From assembly GCA_965662775.1 (NCBI GenBank), contig CBFIIW010000023.1, positions 1 to 23,483 on the forward strand: a stretch of 23,483 nucleotides of DNA. Reading direction: 5' to 3'. The notes below the pieces were generated by a model. It was not told the origin of the DNA. It worked only from the letters and a program-made list of their open reading frames with translations, and made no database searches. Positions 1-6,955 of this stretch are shown here, piece after piece. Position 1 is the stretch's first letter, and every line of letters starts with the position of its first letter. The translations under genes and the position numbers were made by a program. Source of the DNA: UBA7985 sp002690455. GTDB lineage: Bacteria > Pseudomonadota > Alphaproteobacteria > UBA7985.

Positions 1-501
1 CTGGCCAACCAGGCGCTGAACTACATGGTGGCCGGCAACCCACCAACGCGGCAGGGAAACCGGCATCCCAATCTGGTGCCGTACGAGGTCTTTCATTGCG
101 CGGACGGCCACTTGATTATCGCCACTGGCAATGACCGACAGTTCGCAGCGCTATGCCGGGTTCTCAGCCTTGATGACCTTGCGGACAGCCCGGACTTTGC
201 GAGCAATGCTGCGCGAATCCGGAACGTTGAGACGTTGGCTGAGCGGATCAACGCCGCGGCGTCTTGGTTGCGGCGGGACGACCTTATCGACCGCCTTCAT
301 GCTGCAGGCGTACCCGCCGGGCCGATCAACACTATCGAGCAAGCACAGGCAGACCCCCAGTTCCGGCATCGTGGTCTCGCGATCAAGCCCGAGGGTGTGC
401 CGGGGTTGCGCACGCCCTTGAACTTTTCTGACAGCCCGCTCAAAGTGAGCAAAACCGCCCCCGATCTGGGGGCAACCAATATTGAAGACGTTGATTGGTA
501 G
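1..501 (+). CDS. CaiB/BaiF family III CoA-transferase, C-terminal part
   Basis: This is the last 166 codons of a gene whose start lies left of the window; the frame is open from base 1. Family III CoA-transferases move CoA from a CoA thioester to a free carboxylic acid (for example carnitine, oxalate or succinyl-linked acids) in the cytoplasm. What is visible is the C-terminal half: the segment with NPPTRQGNRHPN near the beginning, a 'PYEVFHCADGHLIIA' strand, and a 'GVPAGPINTIEQAQADPQF' stretch, all typical of the family's second half. The catalytic aspartate of the family lies upstream and cannot be seen. The stop is followed after only 6 bases by the aminotransferase start, so the two are surely cotranscribed. 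The acid substrate cannot be named from this fragment. Confidence 0.9.
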   Translation: MANQALNYMVAGNPPTRQGNRHPNLVPYEVFHCADGHLIIATGNDRQFAALCRVLSLDDLADSPDFASNAARIRNVETLAERINAAASWLRRDDLIDRLHAAGVPAGPINTIEQAQADPQFRHRGLAIKPEGVPGLRTPLNFSDSPLKVSKTAPDLGATNIEDVDW

Positions 502-507
502 CGTTCC

Positions 508-1812
508 ATGAATCAAATTCCGAATAACCTCGATGCTTACTGGATGCCGTTCACGGCCAGCCGCGCGTTCAAGGATAAGCCTCGGATTATCGCCTCAGCC
601 GACGGCGTGCATTATACGACCATGGAAGGCCACCGATTGATTGACGGCACCGGCGGGCTCTGGTGCTGCAACGCGGGACACAACAGACAGACCATTGTCG
701 ACGCCATTCAGAAACAGGCGACGACCCTCGACTTTGCACACAGCTTCAATCAGGGACATGCCATTGCCTTTGAAGCGGCGAACCGACTCACGGAAATGAC
801 GCCCGGCTTTGATCATATCTTTTTCACCAACTCTGGTTCGGAAGCGGTCGATACGGCGCTGAAGATTGCGTTGGCGTACCATCAGGCGAGGGGCGACGGA
901 CAGCGCCGAATACTGGTCGGTCGGCAGAAGGCCTACCACGGCATTAATTTCGGCGGATTGAGCGTCGGCGGGATCGGCCTGAACAAAGGCCAATTTGGCA
1001 CCCTGTATCCTGATGCTAAGCACATGCGGCATACGCACTTGCTTGACCGCAATGCCTTTTCACGTGGCCAGCCAGCGCAGGGTGATTTTCTCGCTGACGA
1101 TCTCGAAGAAATTTGTCAGACCTATGGCGGTCATGCCATCGCGGCTTGTATCGTGGAACCGGTGGCCGGGGCAGGGGGCGTGTTCCCGCCGCCGAAGGGC
1201 TACCTTCAGCGCCTGCGGGAGATTTGTGACCGTCATGGCATTTTGCTGATTTTTGATGAGGTAATTTCCGGCTTTGGTCGTCTGGGAACAGCCTTCGCTT
1301 ACCAAACATTCGGGGTGATGCCCGACCTGATGACGGCCGCCAAGGGGATGACCAACGCAACCGTTCCCATGGGTGGCGTGTTCACGACCGGTTCTGTGCG
1401 AGAGGCCTTCCTCAGCGGTCCTCCGACCATGCCCGATCTCTTCCACGGCTACACCTATTCTGGTCATCCGCTGGCTTGCGCGGCGGCAATTGCTACTGTC
1501 GACCTCTACCGCGACGAAGGCATTTTCGAAAACGCAGCCGCCATGGCCAGTCCGTGGGAAGACATGCTCCATAGCCTCGCTGACCTGCCTGGCGTTATTG
1601 ATATTCGTAACATGGGCCTGATCGGGGCAGTGCAACTCGAGAGCCATGAGACGGTAGGTGCCCGGGGGCGGACGGCCTTTGAAAGGCTTTGGGAGGCCGG
1701 TGTTTCTTGCCGCCCGATCGGAGACAGCCTCGCCATGTCACCGCCACTGATTATCACTGAGGACCACATCGGCCAGATTGGCGACATGTTCCGACGCGTA
1801 CTGGCCGACTAA
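508..1812 (+). CDS. class III omega-amino-acid:pyruvate aminotransferase (beta-alanine type)
   Basis: A 434-residue PLP enzyme expected to move the terminal amino group of an omega-amino acid such as beta-alanine to pyruvate, giving a semialdehyde and alanine. The N-terminus 'YWMPFTASRAFK' and 'GLWCCNAGHNR' (about residues 51-60) are hallmarks of the omega-APT branch. PLP-site elements follow in order: TNSGSEAVDTALK (107-119), YHG (143-145), the cofactor aspartate in FDEVISGFGR (Asp250) and the Schiff-base lysine in AAKGMTN (Lys279). Length is normal for the family. The ATG is 6 bases after the CoA-transferase stop, so the pair forms one transcript and may handle amine and acid ends of the same carbon skeleton (inference). 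Taurine- or other omega-amine:pyruvate activity is the main alternative. Confidence 0.88.
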   Translation: MNQIPNNLDAYWMPFTASRAFKDKPRIIASADGVHYTTMEGHRLIDGTGGLWCCNAGHNRQTIVDAIQKQATTLDFAHSFNQGHAIAFEAANRLTEMTPGFDHIFFTNSGSEAVDTALKIALAYHQARGDGQRRILVGRQKAYHGINFGGLSVGGIGLNKGQFGTLYPDAKHMRHTHLLDRNAFSRGQPAQGDFLADDLEEICQTYGGHAIAACIVEPVAGAGGVFPPPKGYLQRLREICDRHGILLIFDEVISGFGRLGTAFAYQTFGVMPDLMTAAKGMTNATVPMGGVFTTGSVREAFLSGPPTMPDLFHGYTYSGHPLACAAAIATVDLYRDEGIFENAAAMASPWEDMLHSLADLPGVIDIRNMGLIGAVQLESHETVGARGRTAFERLWEAGVSCRPIGDSLAMSPPLIITEDHIGQIGDMFRRVLAD

Positions 1813-2326
1813 CAGGCATCACATGCGTTCGCGCTGGTGGTGGAGGGGTAGATCTGCCTCTGGAAACTTTGTGCTGCATGGCCCTGAACGGGACAAGGCG
1901 ATTGTTCTGTTGACGACTTCTCGATGTGAATTGCGCTGAAGCAGCAGACAGTGATCAATTTAGGGCAACAACTTTGGATCATGAGGGGGTATTGTCCACT
2001 CCGCTCCACAATCAGACCGATATTCAGGCAGAATCACCCGATGGAATAGCTGTTTCACCCTGAAGAAAGTACCCTTTAACACGAAAATTTCTTCCAAATA
2101 CAACCTATAATTTTATCATTCTGTCGTTGAGTGCGACCGTTGGTTTCACAATAGCGACAACACCGCGCGCTTGGCCGCTTGAGCCATCAAAACCCCTCCC
2201 GATCTGTGGAGAAAGGTTTGACTCGCTTGGTCATTTTTTCCTACACAGTTAGGGGGTTCATAGAGAGCGGGGCGCGTCCTCGTCCTGCTTGTGACCCCTG
2301 TAAATGTCTTGGGAGGACAATTTATC
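1813..2326. other. 514-base non-coding stretch before the betaine importer
   Basis: I find no convincing gene here. The few short open frames have no good ribosome site, unusual residue content (one is rich in cysteine) or run antisense into the next gene. The middle part, roughly 2071-2120, is clearly AT-rich and holds a perfect TATAAT at 2106-2111, but with no recognisable -35 hexamer at 15-19 bases upstream. A better-spaced promoter candidate lies at 2218-2247. The length and AT-richness suit a regulated promoter region for the importer operon. Confidence 0.6.
2218..2247 (+). promoter_or_regulatory. possible sigma70-type promoter of the betaine importer operon
   Basis: TTGACT at 2218-2223 (five of six consensus bases) is followed after 18 bases by TACACA at 2242-2247, a weak -10. 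It would give a 5' leader of roughly 70 bases before the ATG at 2327. The weak -10 would fit a regulated promoter, for example osmotic or substrate control, but nothing in the sequence proves it. Confidence 0.3.
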
Positions 2327-3337
2327 ATGAAAAAGTTAGGTGTTTTGGCCGCATCGATTGCTGCTGCAGTCGGTATCAACTCTGCTGCTAATGCAGAGTG
2401 CGGCGAGGTATTGATCGGGCAGCCGAACTGGCTGACCGCTGAACTTGTTGCTGCAGTAGATGCGCTAGTGCTCGAGCAAGGTTATGGCTGTAGTGTCAGC
2501 ATTGCTCCTACTGCTACAACGAATACAATCGCATTCATTCAGGGTGCTGATGGCCCTGCTATCATTGGAGAGGTTTGGACTAACGGCCTCGACGTGGCGG
2601 CGCTTGAGTCGGCACAGGCAAATGAGGAACTCGATCTTCTGCAGTCGCCATTTTCGCCGGTTGGTGAGTACTGGTTTGTTTCCGAAGCCTTTGCCCGCGA
2701 CTACCCAGAATTGGATACCGTAGCTGAAGTTATCGCTCGGCCGGATCTGTTCCCTTCTGCGACTGAAGAGGGCAAAGGTGCATTCTTCGGTTGCCCAATC
2801 GGCGTTGGTTGGGCTTGTGAAGGTAACAATCTGTCTCTGTTCCACCACTATGGACTGGACGAAGCTGGTTGGGTGCATGAAAACCCAGCTTCAGTGGAAG
2901 GCCAGGCTGCTTTGATCGTAGATTCGAAAGTATCGGACAGCTATTGGTTTGGTTACTACTGGGTGCCGACTGCAGTGTCCGCTCAGAACGGTCTGGTCGC
3001 TTTGGACTGGGGCGTCGACTTTGCTGGCAGTGAGTTTTGGGACAGCTGTGTGAATGAAGGCAAATGGGATGCTCCGGGTTGTGAGCGCACCCCCACGGCC
3101 TGGGTGCCATCTGTGGTGAACAGCGTGATTTCGCCTGAGACCCGGGAGCTTGACGCATTTGGCTATATCTCCTCCCGCCAGATCCCAAGTTCAGTCCTGG
3201 CAGAGGTTGAGGGGATGATGGCTGACCAACAAATGTCAGGCTCTGACGCTGCTGTAGTTTTCATGCGTGACTTCCAGGACGTCTGGACGCCATGGGTGGA
3301 TGCAGATGCAGCAGAGGCCATCCTTTCGAGCCTCTAA
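2327..3337 (+). CDS. periplasmic quaternary-amine (glycine-betaine type) binding protein of ABC importer
   Basis: A 336-residue OpuAC/ProX-type substrate-binding protein that should capture betaine, proline betaine or a similar quaternary amine in the periplasm. A clear signal peptide (MKK, hydrophobic core, cleavage after ANA at about residue 23) is followed by 'ECGEVLIGQPNW', the usual start of this family. The mature protein is rich in Trp and Tyr (EVWTNG, GEYWF, SYWFGYYW, VWTPWVD), as expected for binding pockets that hold a trimethylammonium group through cation-pi contacts. Start choice: an in-frame GTG at 2291 exists, but the ATG at 2327 has GGGAGGA about 8-10 bases upstream and begins directly with the signal peptide. 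Permease and ATPase genes follow on the same strand. The exact ligand is inferred only from the family. Confidence 0.87.
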   Translation: MKKLGVLAASIAAAVGINSAANAECGEVLIGQPNWLTAELVAAVDALVLEQGYGCSVSIAPTATTNTIAFIQGADGPAIIGEVWTNGLDVAALESAQANEELDLLQSPFSPVGEYWFVSEAFARDYPELDTVAEVIARPDLFPSATEEGKGAFFGCPIGVGWACEGNNLSLFHHYGLDEAGWVHENPASVEGQAALIVDSKVSDSYWFGYYWVPTAVSAQNGLVALDWGVDFAGSEFWDSCVNEGKWDAPGCERTPTAWVPSVVNSVISPETRELDAFGYISSRQIPSSVLAEVEGMMADQQMSGSDAAVVFMRDFQDVWTPWVDADAAEAILSSL

Positions 3338-3376
3338 GGGTGCTGGTGTCAACTGAGTAAATGGCTAATCCACAAA

Positions 3377-3407
3377 AATTGGGGCCGTGCTTGCCACGGC
3401 CCCGATT
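3377..3407 (+). repeat. strong intercistronic hairpin after the binding-protein gene
   Basis: A perfect 9-bp stem, GGGGCCGTG (3381-3389) with CACGGCCCC (3395-3403), encloses a 5-base loop and can be extended by four further pairs (one G-T) to 3377-3407. No T-run follows, so it is not a standard terminator. It lies 40 bases past the binding-protein stop and 50 bases before the permease ATG. Such hairpins can protect the 3' end of the upstream message or reduce read-through, giving more binding protein than membrane subunits. Confidence 0.6.
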
Positions 3408-3456
3408 CATGAAGTAGCGCGAATAATTTTAGTAACGAGTAACTCGGAAGCTCACC

Positions 3457-4608
3457 ATGGATGACCTCAAATTCTATGAGTTCGGTGATGTATTGAACTT
3501 TGTCCTGACTGTGCCCGGTCTGCTATTTAATTTAGTAGTTGGGATCGGGAAATTTTTGTTTATATCGCTGCCCTTATCATTATACGATACCGCAAAGTGG
3601 GTAGTATTTGCGATTATCGAGCTCCCGGTAAACCTTTTTCTGGCTGCGCGCGTGATAGCAAATACGGTTTACGGAATTGTTAAGGGGCTTTGGGACTACG
3701 CTGTCTATTATCCATGGGGCTGGAACTCACTTAATGATTTTCCTGCATTCACAACGGCAACTCGGGTCGATATCAATATCAATGCCATTAACACACCATT
3801 CGCTAATTTTGCTGGATCCTACGGTAACGATGTAAAGGAATTTATTGCGCCGATAAGGGCAGCAATGAACGACCTGAGAGACTTCATGGACTTTCTGCCA
3901 TGGCCGATTTTTTTTGGACTTGTACTCCTGCTTGTACTCTGGGTGTCTAGAAAATGGTCTGTTGTGGTGCTTGCCTTTGCTGCGCTGCTTTACATCGGTA
4001 TTTTCGGGCTAATGGAACTTGCATCACAGACGTTTTCATTGATGGTGATCTCGATTGTGATGTGCTGCTTAGTTGGTATCCCGCTGGGGATCTTCATGTC
4101 TGCGTCTGATGCCTTTGAGCGTGCGATAAAGCCTGTGCTAGATGTGATGCAGACCATGCCATCGTTCGTTTATCTTATTCCTGTGCTTATTTTGTTTGGT
4201 GTGAGCCCAGTAGCAGGCCTCATTGCAGTGGTCATTTACGCGATGCCTCCTGTTGTTCGTCTTACCAATTTGGGGATACGGCTGGTGCCGAGTGAGGTGG
4301 TGGAAGCAAGCCACGCTTTCGGCGCGACTTACCCCCAAAGGTTGTTTGGTACTATGATACCGCTCGCTTTGCCCAACGTGTTTGCTGGCATAAACCAAAC
4401 AATTATGATGGCACTTGCGATGGTGGTCATCGCCGCCCTCGTTGGCGCTCCTGGCCTTGGGCAAGAAGTTCTATCGGCTCAAGGCCGCGTGAACCTGGCA
4501 GCCGGAGTGCAAGCCGGCTTTGCCATAGCCCTAATCGCAATTGTGATTGATCGTTCATTCCATCTTTTCGGTGAGCGAATGCAATTGCATAGAAAGGTGG
4601 GGCACTGA
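3457..4608 (+). CDS. proW: ABC importer permease, glycine betaine/proline betaine type (ProW-like)
   Basis: A 383-residue inner-membrane permease. The C-terminal two thirds are classic ProW/OpuAB: 'QTMPSFVYLIPVLILFG' (232-248), 'YAMPPVVRLTNLGIR' (261-275) and the EAA coupling loop EASHAFGATYPQ...IPLALP (about 283-306) that docks on the ATPase. Hydrophobic core helices run from about residue 149 to 365. Before them lies an unusually long N-terminal part with two extra hydrophobic stretches (about 11-40 and 46-76), then a polar segment (90-148). OpuAB-type permeases are near 280 residues and E. coli ProW about 354. The reading frame is AT-richer at its start (25 G+C in 3541-3600) than the ATPase gene next to it. 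It ends 2 bases before the ATPase start, so the two are translated together. Confidence 0.9.
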   Translation: MDDLKFYEFGDVLNFVLTVPGLLFNLVVGIGKFLFISLPLSLYDTAKWVVFAIIELPVNLFLAARVIANTVYGIVKGLWDYAVYYPWGWNSLNDFPAFTTATRVDININAINTPFANFAGSYGNDVKEFIAPIRAAMNDLRDFMDFLPWPIFFGLVLLLVLWVSRKWSVVVLAFAALLYIGIFGLMELASQTFSLMVISIVMCCLVGIPLGIFMSASDAFERAIKPVLDVMQTMPSFVYLIPVLILFGVSPVAGLIAVVIYAMPPVVRLTNLGIRLVPSEVVEASHAFGATYPQRLFGTMIPLALPNVFAGINQTIMMALAMVVIAALVGAPGLGQEVLSAQGRVNLAAGVQAGFAIALIAIVIDRSFHLFGERMQLHRKVGH

Positions 4609-4610
4609 TC

Positions 4611-5660
4611 ATGACTAAAAATATCAAGGTTGCGATCCGAAACCTCTACAAGGTTTTTGGTGCCAATCCGACTGATGCGCTGCAGCACGTCTATGACGGT
4701 CTTGGCAAGGTCGAGTTGCTGGCCCAATACGACCACGTGCTCGGGCTTAACAACATTAATATCGATATTCCCGAAAAACGGGTGCAGGTGATCATGGGCC
4801 TGTCGGGCTCGGGCAAATCTACCCTGATTCGGCACCTCAACCGCCTTATCGAACCGACCGCCGGTGAAGTCGAAGTCGATGGTGTCGATGTGCTGAAAAT
4901 GAACGATCGCGAACTTCGTGACCTGCGTCAGAGCAAGATGAGCATGGTATTCCAGAAGTTCGCGCTCATGCCGCACCGGACCGTTGCCGACAACGTCGCC
5001 TATGGTCTCAACCTGCAGGGTGTGCGTGGTGGTGAAGCTAAAGAACGGGCACAGAAGTGGATTGACCGAGTAGGCCTGACCGGCTTTGAGAAGTCTTACC
5101 CTAGCCAGCTTTCTGGGGGAATGCAGCAGCGCGTGGGTCTTGCCCGTGCCTTGGCTACCGACGCCGATATCTTGCTTATGGATGAAGCATTTTCGGCACT
5201 CGACCCGCTGATCCGAACCGACATGCAGGACGTGCTGCTGCAGCTGCAGGCTGAACTCAATAAGACCATTATCTTCATCACCCACGACCTCGACGAGGCG
5301 TTGCGCATCGGCGATGATATCGCAATCCTGCGCGATGGGGGGTTGGTGCAGCAGGGTGACCCACAGGACATTATCCTGCGCCCAATCGACGAATACGTCT
5401 CTGACTTCATTATGGATATCAACCGCGGCCGCGTTCTCAAGGTCCGCTCCCTGATGGAGGCGGGCAAGAAGGGTGGCAAGGTTGAGATCGACTTCGAGAT
5501 GGCGCTTGAAGACGCCATGCAGAAAATGAAGGACGAGCCATCCCAGCCTGCGACGGTCATGAAAGACGGCAAAGCCGTCGGTGCGCTCGCGATGCGCGCC
5601 CTGATCGACGCCATCGAACGCCCTGCCCCGGAGACTGCATCGGGCACTGTCTACCGTTAA
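4611..5660 (+). CDS. proV: ABC importer ATPase, glycine betaine/proline betaine type (ProV-like)
   Basis: A 349-residue ATPase that powers the importer at the inner face of the membrane. In order: the ProV-type N-terminus (YKVFG, about 13-17), Walker A GLSGSGKST (63-71), Q-loop Gln115 in VFQKFALMPHRTV, signature LSGGMQQR (167-174), Walker B ILLMDEAFSALD (187-198) and the switch His225 in FITHD. 'VFQKFALMPHRTV' and 'DEAFSALDPLIR' are specific to the betaine branch. After the nucleotide-binding domain only about 85 residues remain; they hold one CBS-like half (VMKDGKAVGALAMRALIDAI), whereas E. coli ProV is about 400 residues with a CBS pair. Ionic-strength sensing by tandem CBS domains may therefore be reduced (inference). 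Confidence 0.92.
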   Translation: MTKNIKVAIRNLYKVFGANPTDALQHVYDGLGKVELLAQYDHVLGLNNINIDIPEKRVQVIMGLSGSGKSTLIRHLNRLIEPTAGEVEVDGVDVLKMNDRELRDLRQSKMSMVFQKFALMPHRTVADNVAYGLNLQGVRGGEAKERAQKWIDRVGLTGFEKSYPSQLSGGMQQRVGLARALATDADILLMDEAFSALDPLIRTDMQDVLLQLQAELNKTIIFITHDLDEALRIGDDIAILRDGGLVQQGDPQDIILRPIDEYVSDFIMDINRGRVLKVRSLMEAGKKGGKVEIDFEMALEDAMQKMKDEPSQPATVMKDGKAVGALAMRALIDAIERPAPETASGTVYR

Positions 5661-5714
5661 TTCCTATTGCCCGAACCGTGGACAGGGCAGTGAAAGTTAT
5701 AGAGGCTAACGAGC

Positions 5715-6320
5715 ATGTTGAAGTATATTATCGGCGGTGTTGTACTAGTTCTCATGGGCCTTGGTGGCTTCATAAACTATAACCGTGAACGCAGTGGCGC
5801 CTGTTCGGAGGACTTCATTCGCGATTTTGTGCGGCCTGAATTAATCGAATACTACTACGGCAAATCTGTTTTTTATCAGAATTTACGTGATGGCCTCGAA
5901 TATCCGGGGCTAACGGACGATAGTAGATTGGATCTGGAATCGAAAATTAAGTCCATTGACGACGAGCTTGTATCAGTCGAGCTCGATGCTAGGGAAGTTA
6001 GTCCAAGTACAAGGCTAATCAAAACCTGCATTGCACGGCTTCGAGTGAATGAAGGGTATGCAGAGGCTAGGTTTAAGATGGACCTGAACGAAATGCCCGG
6101 GGTTGAATTTGAGGAAAAATACGCCAAGCGTGGAAAGAACATTATACTGCTTGAGGAAATTCAAGCAGGCCAAGTGTATGATAGTGTGAAAATAGCAAAG
6201 TTATCACGCAGGAGTTTTATGCTCAAGGAAGAGCCGGAACTAGACTATAATTATAGTGTAGCTTTTGTCCCGGAAGAGTATGTCCCGAGTCTATCAGTGA
6301 TTGCGGAGATCCCCAAATAA
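5715..6320 (+). CDS. membrane-anchored protein of unknown function, last gene of importer operon
   Basis: I do not recognise this 201-residue protein. It starts with a single hydrophobic segment (residues 4-20, IIGGVVLVLMGLGGF) followed by NYNRER, which suggests a signal anchor with the rest probably periplasmic (positive residues right after the helix make the orientation uncertain). Two cysteines, Cys30 and Cys105, could pair in the periplasm. Residues 31-100 are acidic and predicted helical; the rest has short hydrophobic beta-like stretches. The gene is AT-rich (25 G+C in 6181-6240, against 39 in 5101-5160 of the ATPase gene), hinting at separate origin. It lies 54 bases after the ATPase gene, has a GAGG about 9 bases before the ATG, and is closed by the terminator at 6352, so it probably belongs to the importer transcript. 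Confidence 0.72.
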   Translation: MLKYIIGGVVLVLMGLGGFINYNRERSGACSEDFIRDFVRPELIEYYYGKSVFYQNLRDGLEYPGLTDDSRLDLESKIKSIDDELVSVELDAREVSPSTRLIKTCIARLRVNEGYAEARFKMDLNEMPGVEFEEKYAKRGKNIILLEEIQAGQVYDSVKIAKLSRRSFMLKEEPELDYNYSVAFVPEEYVPSLSVIAEIPK

Positions 6321-6351
6321 GTCTGCTGGCCAAAACCTAGTTACGAACAGC

Positions 6352-6382
6352 CCCCCGTCTTCGCAGGAAGGCGGGGGTTTTT
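6352..6382 (+). terminator. strong intrinsic terminator of the importer operon
   Basis: An 11-bp stem (CCCCCGTCTTC at 6352-6362 with GAAGGCGGGGG at 6367-6377, one G-U pair) has a GCAG loop and is followed at once by TTTTT and further T-rich sequence. It lies 31 bases after the stop of the unknown gene. On the opposite strand no T-run follows the stem, so it acts for the plus-strand operon only. Confidence 0.92.
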
Positions 6383-6424
6383 CTTTGTCTTTTTGAGCAC
6401 GGTCCGTTGCTCTGTCTGTAATCC

Positions 6425-6955
6425 TCAGCGACCGCTACAGCGTTGCTCCAGCGCCTCGTGCAGTGCCTGCAGAAAACGCGAGCGGTCCGCCTTGGAAAAT
6501 GGGGCCGGACCGCCGAAATGCCCACCCGCACCCGGGCCATCGCCCTTGGTGCCGACCGAGGCGCGGAGATCAGCCATAATCCTGCGTGTCGCCACGGCGC
6601 CGCCAATGCTGGCATCGGTGAAGGGCTTACCCGTGGGCGCCAATACGCTGGCCCCGGCATCGAGGCAGCGTTGTGCGAGCAGGATATCGGCGGTGATGAC
6701 CACGGCTTTGGGGTGGGCAGCTTCGGCGATCCAGTCGTCTGCGGCATCAAAGCTGTCGTCCACAACCTGCAGCCGGATCAGGCCCCCACGCGGAAAGCGC
6801 ATATAGCTGTTCGCCACCAAAGTCACTGGCACGCCATGCCGCCCCGTGACCTTGTAGATTTCTTCCTTCACCGGGCAGGCATCGGCATCGACCAGCACTT
6901 CGAGGGCTGTCGGTTGGCTGGTGTTCAGGGGGGTGTTGTCGGTGTCGGTCGTCAC
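6425..6955 (-). CDS. yaiI: YaiI/YqxD family protein (UPF0178, DUF188)
   Basis: A 176-residue member of the UPF0178 family, a conserved PIN/NYN-like fold of unproven function. The signature is clear: LVDADACPVK (21-30), then 'VTLVANSYMRFP', 'VVDDSFDAADDWIAE', 'AVVITADILLAQRCLDAGA' and 'GKPFTDASIGGAVATRR'. The acidic residues in VDADACP and VITADI match the conserved set that could bind a metal. The start is a GTG at 6955 whose bases overlap the stop of the upstream dehydrogenase gene (GTGA), so translation is probably coupled. About 18 residues precede the domain, slightly longer than usual; no better internal start with a ribosome site is evident. Confidence 0.92.
   Translation of the reverse strand: MTTDTDNTPLNTSQPTALEVLVDADACPVKEEIYKVTGRHGVPVTLVANSYMRFPRGGLIRLQVVDDSFDAADDWIAEAAHPKAVVITADILLAQRCLDAGASVLAPTGKPFTDASIGGAVATRRIMADLRASVGTKGDGPGAGGHFGGPAPFSKADRSRFLQALHEALEQRCSGR

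Noticed and set aside
1952..1981. TGATC-N20-GATCA inverted repeat in the long non-coding stretch
   Set aside because: Arms of 5 bp with a 20-base gap are not distinguishable from chance.
1809..2009. 66-codon open frame on the minus strand in the long non-coding stretch
   Set aside because: Cysteine-rich, low-complexity product with no ribosome site or known motif; begins at a non-ATG codon and runs into the aminotransferase stop.
2106..2111. Perfect TATAAT hexamer
   Set aside because: No -35 element at suitable spacing and no extended -10; it lies in AT-rich sequence where such hexamers arise by chance.
2146..2379. 77-codon minus-strand frame
   Set aside because: It is antisense to the signal peptide of the binding protein, which is well supported.
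4479..5285. 268-codon minus-strand frame
   Set aside because: Shadow of the ProV-like ATPase gene, which has all ABC motifs.
5791..5806. Lipoprotein signal (lipobox) at Cys30 of the unknown importer-operon protein
   Set aside because: The residues before the cysteine are Ser-Gly-Ala preceded by Arg, without the Leu/Val/Ile needed at -3, and the cysteine is too far behind the hydrophobic segment.
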